From Aliidiomarina sp047920995 (GTDB taxonomy: Bacteria > Pseudomonadota > Gammaproteobacteria > Enterobacterales > Alteromonadaceae): a DNA stretch of 64,000 nucleotides. The position numbers and the translations under genes are program-made. Shown one piece after another: positions 27,362 to 34,932 of this stretch. Location of the stretch: the NCBI RefSeq assembly GCF_047920995.1, contig NZ_JBLRWZ010000004.1:1-64000 (forward strand), read 5' to 3'. How positions within the stretch are numbered: the stretch's first letter is position 1; the number at the start of each line of letters is the position of its first letter. Below the pieces are notes generated by a model. The model did not search any database, had not been told where the DNA came from, and saw only the letters and a program-made list of their open reading frames with translations.

Positions 27362-28498
27362 TTAGTGGCTTGCTGCAGGCAACGCGAAGGTTTGTACACC
27401 TGCACGACCAACTAAAATGAGTTCATTACCAGCACTTTGCACTAAATTACTGATAGGCAAACCAGAAGGATGGTTAAACAACTCAACCTCCCGCGAATCT
27501 GGGTTTACTACCGCAAGTACACCGGCATGACCAACAAATACTAAGCGACCATCGGCAAGCAGAGTTGCACCATTTAAGTTATACCGGGTGTTCACCATAA
27601 CCTGCTGGAAGCTATAACCATCTTCCGCAACATATAAGTTACCCCGCAAGCCATGTACCCACAGCCGCTCTTCAGCGTCAAAAATAGCGCCAAATAACGA
27701 ACCATGGTAAGGCGAATCAAGCATCTCAAAGGTTTCACCCAAATCATCACTACGAGCCAATAGCCCCGCTTCCCCTGCTAGGATTAAACTCTGCTCTGGG
27801 CCTTCTACAAGCTTATTAACGTGGTAACCCATGATGTTATCTATGGCATCATTCATCACTTGCCATGATTCACCACCATCGGTAGTGCGCAAAATGGTTC
27901 CGTATGCGCCTACAGCAAGGCCAACTTCACGATTAAAGAAATGCACATCTAAAAAAGGCTTGGTAGGCCCAACTTCGAATTGAATTTCAGCGCCACCGAT
28001 ATGGAAAAATAGCTCATCTAATGCAAATTCAAGCTCTTCTATTTCATATTCATCTTCAGCATTCTCGATTGCATCTTCTAACGCCGTTTGTTTCTCTTGT
28101 AACCATTCATATTCAAGCTCTAATAGTTGGTGGCCATCAAGCATAAACTGCCAAGATTCACCGCCATCGCTGCTTCGAATTAATGCACCCTGATGCCCTG
28201 CTGCCCAAATATGTTTCGTATCAACTACACTAATAGCAGTAAGTAGCACACTCGTAGGAACCATGGCTTGTTGCCAACCACTTTCCCCAATCCCCTGGGA
28301 TAACAGAATACCGTGATCACCAACAATAAAGGTGCGATGAACTGTTTGCTCAATATCGATTAACAAACCCTGCTCTGCTCGGGAGGCTTGCGCGGCTGGC
28401 GTATGAAGGGGATCGAAAATTTCGGCAATAACAGCAGTACTTACTGTGGCACTGGTTATTAAGGCTGTAACGATTCCCGCGAGGGCAATTCGTTTCAT
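27362..28498 (-). CDS. YCF48/BNR-repeat beta-propeller protein, exported
   Basis: 378 residues, with a signal peptide MKRIALAGIVTALITSATVSTAVIA. The mature part consists of propeller repeats with Asp-box-like turns: RSSDGGESWQF and RTTDGGESWQV, plus repeated GxxGxxLxS strands as in the photosystem-assembly factor YCF48/Hcf136. A long acidic coiled segment (about 115-160, LEDAIENAEDEYEIEELE) is inserted between blades. The start I chose has GGAG 8 bp upstream; a longer frame of 33 residues lacks a signal peptide. It directly precedes the RND gene, so it is probably a periplasmic partner. Molecular role unknown. Confidence 0.83.
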   Translation of the reverse strand: MKRIALAGIVTALITSATVSTAVIAEIFDPLHTPAAQASRAEQGLLIDIEQTVHRTFIVGDHGILLSQGIGESGWQQAMVPTSVLLTAISVVDTKHIWAAGHQGALIRSSDGGESWQFMLDGHQLLELEYEWLQEKQTALEDAIENAEDEYEIEELEFALDELFFHIGGAEIQFEVGPTKPFLDVHFFNREVGLAVGAYGTILRTTDGGESWQVMNDAIDNIMGYHVNKLVEGPEQSLILAGEAGLLARSDDLGETFEMLDSPYHGSLFGAIFDAEERLWVHGLRGNLYVAEDGYSFQQVMVNTRYNLNGATLLADGRLVFVGHAGVLAVVNPDSREVELFNHPSGLPISNLVQSAGNELILVGRAGVQTFALPAASH

Positions 28499-28562
28499 AA
28501 ATGAATACTCCAGATGTATATTCAGATTCCGTTTGATCTGATTAAATTTATTCTCGTACTCG

Positions 28563-28610
28563 ATTGTATAGTCTAACGGGCGTTTGAAAACCCCCACAAG
28601 GAAATATTTC
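28563..28610. promoter_or_regulatory. Candidate divergent regulatory region, YCF48/DUF1329
   Basis: For the minus strand TTTTCA (28585-28590), 16 bp, TACAAT (28563-28568, 5/6) could drive the YCF48-RND pair. A perfect palindrome GAAATATTTC (28601-28610) lies just upstream, toward the divergent DUF1329 promoter, and might be a shared operator. Visual call only. Confidence 0.35.
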
Positions 28611-28720
28611 TTGTATTTTATTTTGTTGAAAATTGGTGTAGCTTACATAATAACCCCATCCAGTTTCTATTGGATTGGTGTTCCATAATAAAGAACGCAC
28701 AGGAACTAAGGACAACGACA

Positions 28721-30073
28721 ATGAAAAAAATTATGCTTACAGCAGGGGTAATGGCGCTTTCGCTAGTCTCTGCAAGCGTTAGTGCTGCGATGTTAGAAAG
28801 CAACGCAGCTCGTTTAGGCCAAGACCTTACCCCACTAGGGGCTGAGCGTGCTGGCAATGCAGAGGGCACAATTCCTGAGTGGACCGGTGGCCTCTCTAAC
28901 CCAGGCGCTGATGTACATCGCCCGCAAAACCCATTTCCAGATGAGCAACCTTTATACACCATCACGCATGATAACTTATCTGAGCACCGTGAACGTTTGA
29001 GCCCAGGGCAAATCGCGATGTTTGATCGTTATCCTACGTACAAGATGCATATTTACCAAACGCGACGCACTGCAGCTTACCCGCAAGAAATTTACGATAT
29101 TGTTAAAGCCAATGCGGAAAACGCTTCGTTAGCAGAAGGTGGCATGGGTTTAGATAATTTCTCTGGCTATGTACCATTCCCAGTACCGAGCAGTGGTTTA
29201 GAGGTTATTTGGAACCATCTCACACGCTATCGCGGCGGTGCTGTGCAACGTACTGTTGGTCAATTCCCGGTACAAGCGAACGGTAACTACGAAATGGTTC
29301 GCCTGCGCGAGCAACTCGTATGGCCAGAACACCTGCAAGGTGGCCGTGATGAGCGTGCAGATGACAACATTCTGTTCTACTTCTTACAAGAAGTTCTAGC
29401 GCCAGCTCGCCTAACCGGTACCGTACTTCTAGTACATGACACCATAAACCAAGTTCAAGAAAGCCGCCGCGCATGGCTGTACAACGCTGGCCAGCGCCGT
29501 GTGCGCAGAGCGCCAAATGTTGCCTATGATGGTCCAGGTACAGCGTCTGATGGTTTACGTACATCCGATGGCTTGGATATGTTTAACGGTGCTCCAGACA
29601 AATACGACTGGAAACTCGTTGGCAAAAAAGAAATGTATATTCCGTACAACAACTACAAGCTTCTCGATGATAGTTTGAAATACTCGGATATCATTCAGCC
29701 TGGCCATTTAAACCAAGACCACGTGCGTTATGAACTGCACCGTGTATGGGTAGTGGAAGCAAGTGTGAAAGAAGGCGAACGCCATATTTATGCGCAGCGT
29801 AACTTCTTTATTGATGAAGATACTTGGACAGCATCGGTAATCGACCATTACGATGGCCGTGGTGAGTTGTGGCGGGTAGGTGAAGCCTACAACGTTCAAT
29901 TCTACGGTAATGACGTACCTTGGATGGCAGCTGAATCACTGTACGATTTAAACAATGGTCGTTACTTAGTGCTTGGCTTGGCGAACGAAGAAGGTGATTT
30001 TATGGACTTTAGCATCACTCCTCGTCGGCAAGACTTTACTCAACAAGCGCTTCGTCGCATGGGTATTCGTTAA
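28721..30073 (+). CDS. DUF1329 exported lipoprotein-sorting-like protein
   Basis: 450 residues, starting MKKIMLTAGVMALSLVSASVSA with cleavage near Ala22. It shows the family's early AARLGQDLTPLGAERAGNAEGTIPEWTGG and later LVGKKEMYIPYNNYKL and HVRYELHRVWVVEA. DUF1329 has a LolA/LolB-like half-barrel fold in structural models and is placed in the envelope. It is divergent from the YCF48-RND pair and ends at a strong terminator. The usual companion, a DUF1302 outer-membrane protein, is not in this window; two TonB receptors occur instead. AAGGA precedes the ATG. Likely part of a lipid or hydrophobic-compound transport route; that is inference. Confidence 0.87.
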   Translation: MKKIMLTAGVMALSLVSASVSAAMLESNAARLGQDLTPLGAERAGNAEGTIPEWTGGLSNPGADVHRPQNPFPDEQPLYTITHDNLSEHRERLSPGQIAMFDRYPTYKMHIYQTRRTAAYPQEIYDIVKANAENASLAEGGMGLDNFSGYVPFPVPSSGLEVIWNHLTRYRGGAVQRTVGQFPVQANGNYEMVRLREQLVWPEHLQGGRDERADDNILFYFLQEVLAPARLTGTVLLVHDTINQVQESRRAWLYNAGQRRVRRAPNVAYDGPGTASDGLRTSDGLDMFNGAPDKYDWKLVGKKEMYIPYNNYKLLDDSLKYSDIIQPGHLNQDHVRYELHRVWVVEASVKEGERHIYAQRNFFIDEDTWTASVIDHYDGRGELWRVGEAYNVQFYGNDVPWMAAESLYDLNNGRYLVLGLANEEGDFMDFSITPRRQDFTQQALRRMGIR

Positions 30074-30098
30074 ACTTAGGCTAGCTTCTTAGCTGAAT

Positions 30099-30131
30099 AA
30101 AAAGCTGAGCTTTATAAGCTCAGCTTTTTTT
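30099..30131 (+). terminator. Rho-independent terminator after the DUF1329 gene
   Basis: GCTGAGCTT (30104-30112), loop TAT, AAGCTCAGC (30116-30124), flanked by A5 and followed by seven T. Very strong canonical terminator. Confidence 0.93.
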
Positions 30132-30218
30132 ATGGGTTGCTGTTACGTGTGCTTTCTACAAATACTCTCTAAGAGAGCTTTTGTACCGCTCGGCGTTACT
30201 CTGAGCCGCTAAAAAACT

Positions 30219-31094
30219 TTACGGTTTTGAGTTACCAAGCCGGGTAATTAAACTTGAGGTATCAAAACGATTACCACCGTTAGCTTGTACATCACCATAG
30301 AATTGATCAACCAAGGCAGTAACGGGCAATCGCGAGCCATTACTATTGGCTTCGGCCAAGGCGATTTGCAAATCTTTGCGCATCCAATCTACCGCAAAAC
30401 CAAATTCAAACTCACCTTGCCACATAGTGGCAGAGCGGTTTTCCATTTGCCAACTACCAGCTGCACCCTTGCTAATTGCAGCAATTAGCTTCTCTTGATC
30501 TAAGCCAGCGTTCTTCGCAAACTGCAGACCTTCTGAAAGACCCTGCACCACCCCAGCGATGCAAATTTGATTCACCATCTTAGCAAGCTGCCCAGTGCCT
30601 ACAGGGCCCTGTAAACCAACGTGCTTTGCGTAAGTTTCCAGCATTGCCGAAATACGGAGTAAATTAGCAGCTTCGCCACCCACCATAACCGTTAGAGCAG
30701 CATTTTCTGCACCTGCTTGGCCACCAGAAACCGGCGCATCAAGAAATGCTATATGCCGCTTCTCAGCTGCAGCACCAAGCTCACGCGCTAAATCTGCTGA
30801 AGCTGTAGTGTGGTCCACTAAAATGCTGCCTTCTTGCATACCTGCAAATACGCCCTGTTCACCATACACAACACTGCGTACATCGCTATCATTGCCTACG
30901 CACAAAAATACCACTTCGGCGTTCTGTGCTGCCAACTTTGGCGATTCAGCGGTGCAACCACCGTAGGTATCTTGCCAAGATGCAGCTTTTGCTGCGGTAC
31001 GATTATATACACATACATCATACCCGGCTTCTTGTAAGTGGCCCGCCATTGGAAAACCCATTACTCCAAGGCCAATAAACGCTACTTTGGTCAT
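30219..31094 (-). CDS. NAD(P)-dependent beta-hydroxyacid dehydrogenase
   Basis: 291 residues of the 3-hydroxyisobutyrate / tartronate-semialdehyde reductase family. N-terminal Rossmann motif FIGLGVMGFPMAGHL, cofactor-side VYNRT, substrate motif DAPVSGGQAGAENAALTVMVGG, and the catalytic Lys in GQLAKMVNQICIAG (about residue 170). Family members act on 3-hydroxyisobutyrate, glyoxylate/succinic semialdehyde or tartronate semialdehyde; the substrate cannot be read from sequence alone. The start overlaps the cmoM stop in an ATGA, so it is the last gene of the Nif3-like/cmoM operon. Confidence 0.85.
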   Translation of the reverse strand: MTKVAFIGLGVMGFPMAGHLQEAGYDVCVYNRTAAKAASWQDTYGGCTAESPKLAAQNAEVVFLCVGNDSDVRSVVYGEQGVFAGMQEGSILVDHTTASADLARELGAAAEKRHIAFLDAPVSGGQAGAENAALTVMVGGEAANLLRISAMLETYAKHVGLQGPVGTGQLAKMVNQICIAGVVQGLSEGLQFAKNAGLDQEKLIAAISKGAAGSWQMENRSATMWQGEFEFGFAVDWMRKDLQIALAEANSNGSRLPVTALVDQFYGDVQANGGNRFDTSSLITRLGNSKP

Positions 31095-31948
31095 TTGCTA
31101 TCCTTTCTCAATAATAGATGTTGATACCGCCCTAATTCTCGATAAGGCGATTGTTGCCGATAGGTAAGCTCTAGCGCAAGTAATTCCTCGGCGGAGTATT
31201 CTTTCGCGCGCATATAATCATGAAAACAACGCACACCAGAATGGCTAATTAAGGTAAGTGGGTATTGCCCTAGCCGCGCTACCACCTGCTGCGGTTGTAG
31301 CGGATAATTCGGGCTAAAGCGCACCTTCTTTTTTACTTTTAAGCCAGCATTTACGTAATCAAAATTACCATAGAGTATATTGGCCATGCGTTTTGCATCG
31401 TTATTGTAGAACATAAGCGAAAGCCATCCGCCGGGTTTTACCCGCGCTTGCAATACTGCTAACGCTGCAAATGGATCGGCAAGCCACTCCAATACCGCAT
31501 GGCACAGCACCACATTAAACTGTTGCTCACCAAGCTCGCTAGCCAGCTCCTGTAAACCAACCTGATGATAAGTATAGTGCTGCTCTAACTCTTGCGCACT
31601 GTGGCGGCTTTTCGCAGCAACTATCATTTCTGCAGAGATATCGGTATGAGTAACCGTGTAACCGGCCCGCGCAAAGTAGGTATTCAATTGCCCCAACCCA
31701 GCGCCAACATCTAAACAGCTAAGCTGGGCGCGTGGGTGATATGAACGGCTAGGTTGTTTTTCAACAGAGCGTTTTGGCTCGCTGCTTTCATCTGCGCCCA
31801 CATCAGCAAGCAAAAAACGCAGGTCTGCGGCAAGCACCGCTTCACGAATTTGCCCTTTTTCTGTTTGATAGATATTTTTATCGAACCGGTGAACATCACT
31901 GGTGAACGCTCTATCTTCGTTAGTGGAGCTGGCACTTCTTTTTTTCAT
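31091..31948 (-). CDS. cmoM: tRNA 5-carboxymethoxyuridine methyltransferase
   Basis: SAM methyltransferase that in E. coli (formerly SmtA) esterifies cmo5U34 to mcmo5U34 in several tRNAs. Matches along the chain: FDKNIYQTEKGQIREAVL, SAM motif I CLDVGAGLGQ, CHAVLEWLADP, LSLMFYNNDAKRM, NFDYVNAG and GVRCFHDYMR. 285 residues, longer than E. coli (261) because of an insertion of about 20 residues (about 50-72, Ser/Arg-rich) before motif I and a longer N-terminus. No strong ribosome site; it begins 28 bp after the Nif3-like gene. Confidence 0.9.
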   Translation of the reverse strand: MKKRSASSTNEDRAFTSDVHRFDKNIYQTEKGQIREAVLAADLRFLLADVGADESSEPKRSVEKQPSRSYHPRAQLSCLDVGAGLGQLNTYFARAGYTVTHTDISAEMIVAAKSRHSAQELEQHYTYHQVGLQELASELGEQQFNVVLCHAVLEWLADPFAALAVLQARVKPGGWLSLMFYNNDAKRMANILYGNFDYVNAGLKVKKKVRFSPNYPLQPQQVVARLGQYPLTLISHSGVRCFHDYMRAKEYSAEELLALELTYRQQSPYRELGRYQHLLLRKDSK

Positions 31949-31976
31949 ATACGGCTTTAAACTCTGCTACCGGTAG

Positions 31977-32729
31977 TTACGCCGGATTATCAATATCAAC
32001 GAATTCAACTGCAATACTCAGTTGCTCGGCAATTTTCTCGCCCAATGCTCTTACGCCATAACGCTCCGTAGCATGATGCCCTGCAGCAAAAAACTGAATG
32101 CCACATTCGCGAGCTACATGAATGGTTTGTTCAGATACTTCGCCGGTAATAAACGCATCAGCACCTGCAGCTAGCGCTTGTTCAATAAAACCTTGGCCGC
32201 CACCCGTACATACTGCTACCGAGGTGATTTTTCTATCGCTATGCACCGAAGCTACTAACGGGCGCTTTAACTGTTGTTCAATTCGCTGCGCCAAGGCAGT
32301 TCCGGTGAGTGGTTCAGCAAACTCACCAAGCTGAAGAATGCCATTTGGTGGCAAATCGATTACGCTGCTTGAATCGGTATTTAGTAACTTTAATAATTGC
32401 GCGTTGTTGCCAAATTCTGGATGAATGTCTAAGGGTAAATGGTACGCAATTAAATTAATATTATTCTCTATTAAGCTACGAATACGTTTGCCCTTCATGC
32501 CTACAATAGGTTCAGCTTCACCTTTCCAAAAGTAACCATGATGCACCAAAATTGTATCTGCTTTTGCCGCTATCGCTGCATCAATTAATGCTTGGCTAGC
32601 GGTAACACCGGTTACAATTTTCTGAATCGTGCTCGCGCCCTCAACTTGCAAACCATTTGGGCAATAATCACTTACCAATTCAGGCTGCAACCATTCATTT
32701 AAACGTGCTAAAAAACTATTTCGCTGCAT
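31977..32729 (-). CDS. Nif3-like dinuclear metal-centre protein (YbgI type)
   Basis: 250 residues of the NIF3/DUF34 family, which forms toroidal hexamers with a dinuclear metal site. Putative ligands are in ILVHHGYFWKG, AYHLPLDIHPEFGNN, and FFAAGHHATERYG near the C-terminus. A GTP cyclohydrolase I type 2 label is common in databases but the activity is unproven. In E. coli ybgI lies close to the photolyase gene; here it is 7 kb away. It heads the operon with cmoM and the dehydrogenase, divergent from a small basic protein. Confidence 0.88.
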   Translation of the reverse strand: MQRNSFLARLNEWLQPELVSDYCPNGLQVEGASTIQKIVTGVTASQALIDAAIAAKADTILVHHGYFWKGEAEPIVGMKGKRIRSLIENNINLIAYHLPLDIHPEFGNNAQLLKLLNTDSSSVIDLPPNGILQLGEFAEPLTGTALAQRIEQQLKRPLVASVHSDRKITSVAVCTGGGQGFIEQALAAGADAFITGEVSEQTIHVARECGIQFFAAGHHATERYGVRALGEKIAEQLSIAVEFVDIDNPA

Positions 32730-32756
32730 GCGAATCCCCCTAGGTATTACTCAAAT

Positions 32757-32785
32757 TAGACACTTGCATGAAAAATCGGTATAAA
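32757..32785 (+). promoter_or_regulatory. Strong sigma-70 promoter of the small basic protein
   Basis: TAGACA (5/6), 17-bp spacer, TATAAA (5/6). The start site would be near 32792, giving a leader of about 35 nt. Suggests high constitutive expression. Confidence 0.65.
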
Positions 32786-32826
32786 AATAGAGTACACACA
32801 TAATGTTAACACACAGGGAACGAACG

Positions 32827-33135
32827 ATGAGCAAACTTGATAAAGACCAGGTGCTTGCTGATTTCACTAAAGCGTACAAAAACGCCCACGGTAAAGCACC
32901 CAAGCTAACAGATAGCAACGGCTGGTTTAGTGTTGATGGCGGTAAGAATATGCGTTTAGCGCAACTTGCTGAATTAACAGACGAGCTTAATGGCGGCAAG
33001 AGCGCTGCTGCGAAAAAACCAGCAAAAGCAGCCGCTGCTGTGAAAAAAGGCAAAGGTGGCCTTACTGCAAAAGAATTGTGGAAGCAACAACTTGAAGCAA
33101 GCGGCCATGCTCGCCTGCCTCGTGGCATGCGTTAA
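32827..33135 (+). CDS. Uncharacterised small basic protein with Lys/Ala-rich linker
   Basis: 102 residues that I cannot assign to a named family. Residues 1-50 form a compact domain (DFTKAYKNAHGKAPKL, then NGWFSVDGGKNMRLAQLAEL), followed by a Lys/Ala-rich histone-H1-like stretch (KSAAAKKPAKAAAAVKKGKG, about 57-76), and a C-terminal helix ending SGHARLPRGMR. High Lys content suggests nucleic-acid binding. I chose the ATG with GGGA 8 bp upstream; an ATG eight codons earlier has no ribosome site. It has its own strong promoter and a good terminator, so it is a stand-alone, probably abundant protein. Function unknown. Confidence 0.8.
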   Translation: MSKLDKDQVLADFTKAYKNAHGKAPKLTDSNGWFSVDGGKNMRLAQLAELTDELNGGKSAAAKKPAKAAAAVKKGKGGLTAKELWKQQLEASGHARLPRGMR

Positions 33136-33203
33136 GCGTTGCCACCGATAAATAAAGCAGTGAATCTGTATACCCGAAACACGTACAAACACCACATATA
33201 AAC

Positions 33204-33232
33204 AAGGCGCCATTGGATAACCAAGGCGCCTT
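33204..33232. terminator. Two-way terminator after the small basic protein
   Basis: AAGGCGCC pairs with GGCGCCTT, and inner TTGG/CCAA extends the stem around an ATAA loop. T-rich tails exist on both sides (ATTCATTTT reading plus, GTTTATAT reading minus), so it can also end the long operon arriving from the DUF3833 gene. Confidence 0.8.
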
Positions 33233-33288
33233 ATTCATTTTCCTGCCGCTACGCTGCGGAAGCGGCTACATACATTACTGAAATGGCG

Positions 33289-33813
33289 CTAATCAAGGCG
33301 CTCCATGTAGATAGTAATTTCCCCTACCCGAAACCCGAATTTACGCATTTCTGTGCGATTTACTAAGCGATCTTCATCGAGTAAGAACATCCAATCATCT
33401 AACGTAATCGCAATCGTACTATCGCGAAACGGCACTTCCAGCTGATATACCCAGTGCAGCGCGTTACCTGCAGTGGTGCCTTTGGCTACCCCTACTACAT
33501 CACCGGCAGTGCCTTCGTAGCTGTTCGGCCCAGTTTTTGTAAGTTGCCATACCCGCGTTTCCTCACGCCCGTCATCCCAGTAAAACACTTCATCCAGCAC
33601 ACCTTGCTCGCCTTCCCAAGTGCCTACAATATCGGCACGAAAACGCTGTGTTACCTTGCCAGACCGATCTTGCACCATTCCATGCGCCACAATATTTCCT
33701 ACGAAAAACTCATCTAAATGCAGTGCCGGGCTATCATCTTTATAATCATCAATCTTTGCTGAACAACCTACTAACAGGAAGGCTGCGGCAAATATTAAGG
33801 TTAAAATTCGCAT
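33289..33813 (-). CDS. DUF3833 lipoprotein
   Basis: 174 residues with a lipoprotein signal MRILTLIFAAAFLLVGC (lipobox LVGC, Cys17). The mature part shows the family's FFVGNIVAHGMVQDRSGKVTQRF, GVLDEVFYWDDG and DDWMFLLDEDRLVNRTEMRKFG, a lipocalin-like beta-rich pattern. DUF3833 has no known activity but is a recurrent member of clusters with DUF1365, Cfa-type methyltransferases and chalcone-isomerase-like proteins. Its ATG shares one base with the stop of the preceding gene (TAATG), so translation is coupled. Last gene of the long minus-strand operon. Confidence 0.87.
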   Translation of the reverse strand: MRILTLIFAAAFLLVGCSAKIDDYKDDSPALHLDEFFVGNIVAHGMVQDRSGKVTQRFRADIVGTWEGEQGVLDEVFYWDDGREETRVWQLTKTGPNSYEGTAGDVVGVAKGTTAGNALHWVYQLEVPFRDSTIAITLDDWMFLLDEDRLVNRTEMRKFGFRVGEITIYMERLD

Positions 33814-34379
33814 TACTTTTCCCCTACTAGTTCATCACGGCTGCTACGAAAACGGGCATTCTCGGATAACCAAATTGCCAGGAACTGCTCACCAAACTGT
33901 TGATCCTCTATCGCACCTAGCTCGCCTTCGTTGCCATAAAAACGCACTGCCCCATTGGGGAGTTGATGCGCCACAATACAATCGCCGGAATTCACATCGG
34001 GCCAAATGTTTTTCAGCGTATTAATCCATTCGCCTGTTTTCTCACTCTCTGCAAAACCTATACGCTCCCATTCATCACGGGTTTGCTCAGCCAAGCGTTC
34101 GGCAGTGAAGCTACGTGCATAGTTTAACCGCAACAAACGTTCCTCTGCCTGAGAGTAGCTGCCGGTATTCGAGTAAAGCTCAGCATCATAGATACGAAAC
34201 AGCATTACCCGCAAACGGGTTTCACCAACTTTTGCCAAGCTTTGCGATGATGCTGAACTAGCACCACTAATTACATCACTACCGCAACTACTAGCCGCCG
34301 CTGTGGCGCTGAACAGCATTGCAGTAACAAGGGAAACAAGAAGCGCAGAATTACCTAGCGTTAAACCTTTAAATTTCAT
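33813..34379 (-). CDS. Chalcone isomerase-like exported protein
   Basis: 188 residues. A signal peptide (LGNSALLVSLVTAMLFSATAAA) precedes a domain of the bacterial chalcone-isomerase-like group: VGETRLRVMLFRIYDAELYS, LRLNYARSFTAERLAEQTRDEW and ENARFRSSRDELVG. Bacterial members are not flavonoid enzymes; plant relatives in the wider superfamily bind fatty acids, which fits the lipid-modifying neighbours. The ATG at 34379 has a near-perfect AAGGAGG upstream and overlaps the end of the DUF2878 gene by 11 bp; an earlier in-frame start lacks such a site. Confidence 0.87.
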   Translation of the reverse strand: MKFKGLTLGNSALLVSLVTAMLFSATAAASSCGSDVISGASSASSQSLAKVGETRLRVMLFRIYDAELYSNTGSYSQAEERLLRLNYARSFTAERLAEQTRDEWERIGFAESEKTGEWINTLKNIWPDVNSGDCIVAHQLPNGAVRFYGNEGELGAIEDQQFGEQFLAIWLSENARFRSSRDELVGEK

Positions 34380-34932
34380 TGTAGCCCTCCTTAGAGCGCT
34401 GTTTTGGATTTTTCGGTAACTTAACAATTGGCGTTACCAAACGCGCTACCAAAATCATCAATAATGCCCACATCACAACATATACAACGGCTGCCGTAAC
34501 GGGCTGTACTTGCAGTTCCGCAGCACCAATACGAGTACCGGCGAAATAGGTGATGGGCCCGAAAACTCCGCCGAGCAAAGCAGCTAACCATGCTTTACCG
34601 CGCAACCAATCAAACATCATCAAAGCCATGCCCGCAAAGCCGAACCACAACAGAATCAACCATGCCGGCAACCATTCGGTACCAGTAAATTGAATTACAC
34701 CACCAGTAACTGTGAGCAGCTCTGCTCCCAAACCTGCCACTACGATAATTAAAAATGCCTTACGCCGATGCCACAACTGCTTGGGGGTAGCAGCAAACAT
34801 AAGAACGATTAACAGTACCGTTAACCAAATCCAGCTCTCTCTACCGAGCACTGCGCTTAGCCAAACGAAATCAAAAATCACAAACGCCGCTAAGCGATGA
34901 TTTAAGATGAGCTTGCGCAGCCAGTTAACCAT
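34369..34932 (-). CDS. DUF2878 integral membrane protein
   Basis: 187 residues with about six predicted transmembrane helices (AAFVIFDFVWLSAVLG, WIWLTVLLIVLMFAAT, AFLIIVVAGLGAELLTVTGG, WLPAWLILLWFGFAGMALMM, WLAALLGGVFGPITYFAG, AAVVYVVMWALLMILVARLV). The pattern and GVFGPITYFAG fit DUF2878, a family of unknown function found with Cfa-like methyltransferases. Its ATG lies 8 bp inside the upstream methyltransferase gene. Probably an inner-membrane component of the same lipid pathway. Confidence 0.85.
   Translation of the reverse strand: MVNWLRKLILNHRLAAFVIFDFVWLSAVLGRESWIWLTVLLIVLMFAATPKQLWHRRKAFLIIVVAGLGAELLTVTGGVIQFTGTEWLPAWLILLWFGFAGMALMMFDWLRGKAWLAALLGGVFGPITYFAGTRIGAAELQVQPVTAAVVYVVMWALLMILVARLVTPIVKLPKNPKQRSKEGYNEI

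Noticed and set aside
30150..30180. CTCTC-taa-GAGAG as terminator of the hydroxyacid dehydrogenase gene
   Set aside because: Only a 5-bp stem and a weak T-tract on the minus strand; not convincing.
33240..33288. GCCGCT/AGCGGC hairpin after the DUF3833 gene as its terminator
   Set aside because: No T-run follows in either direction; the two-way hairpin at 33204-33232 is a better terminator.
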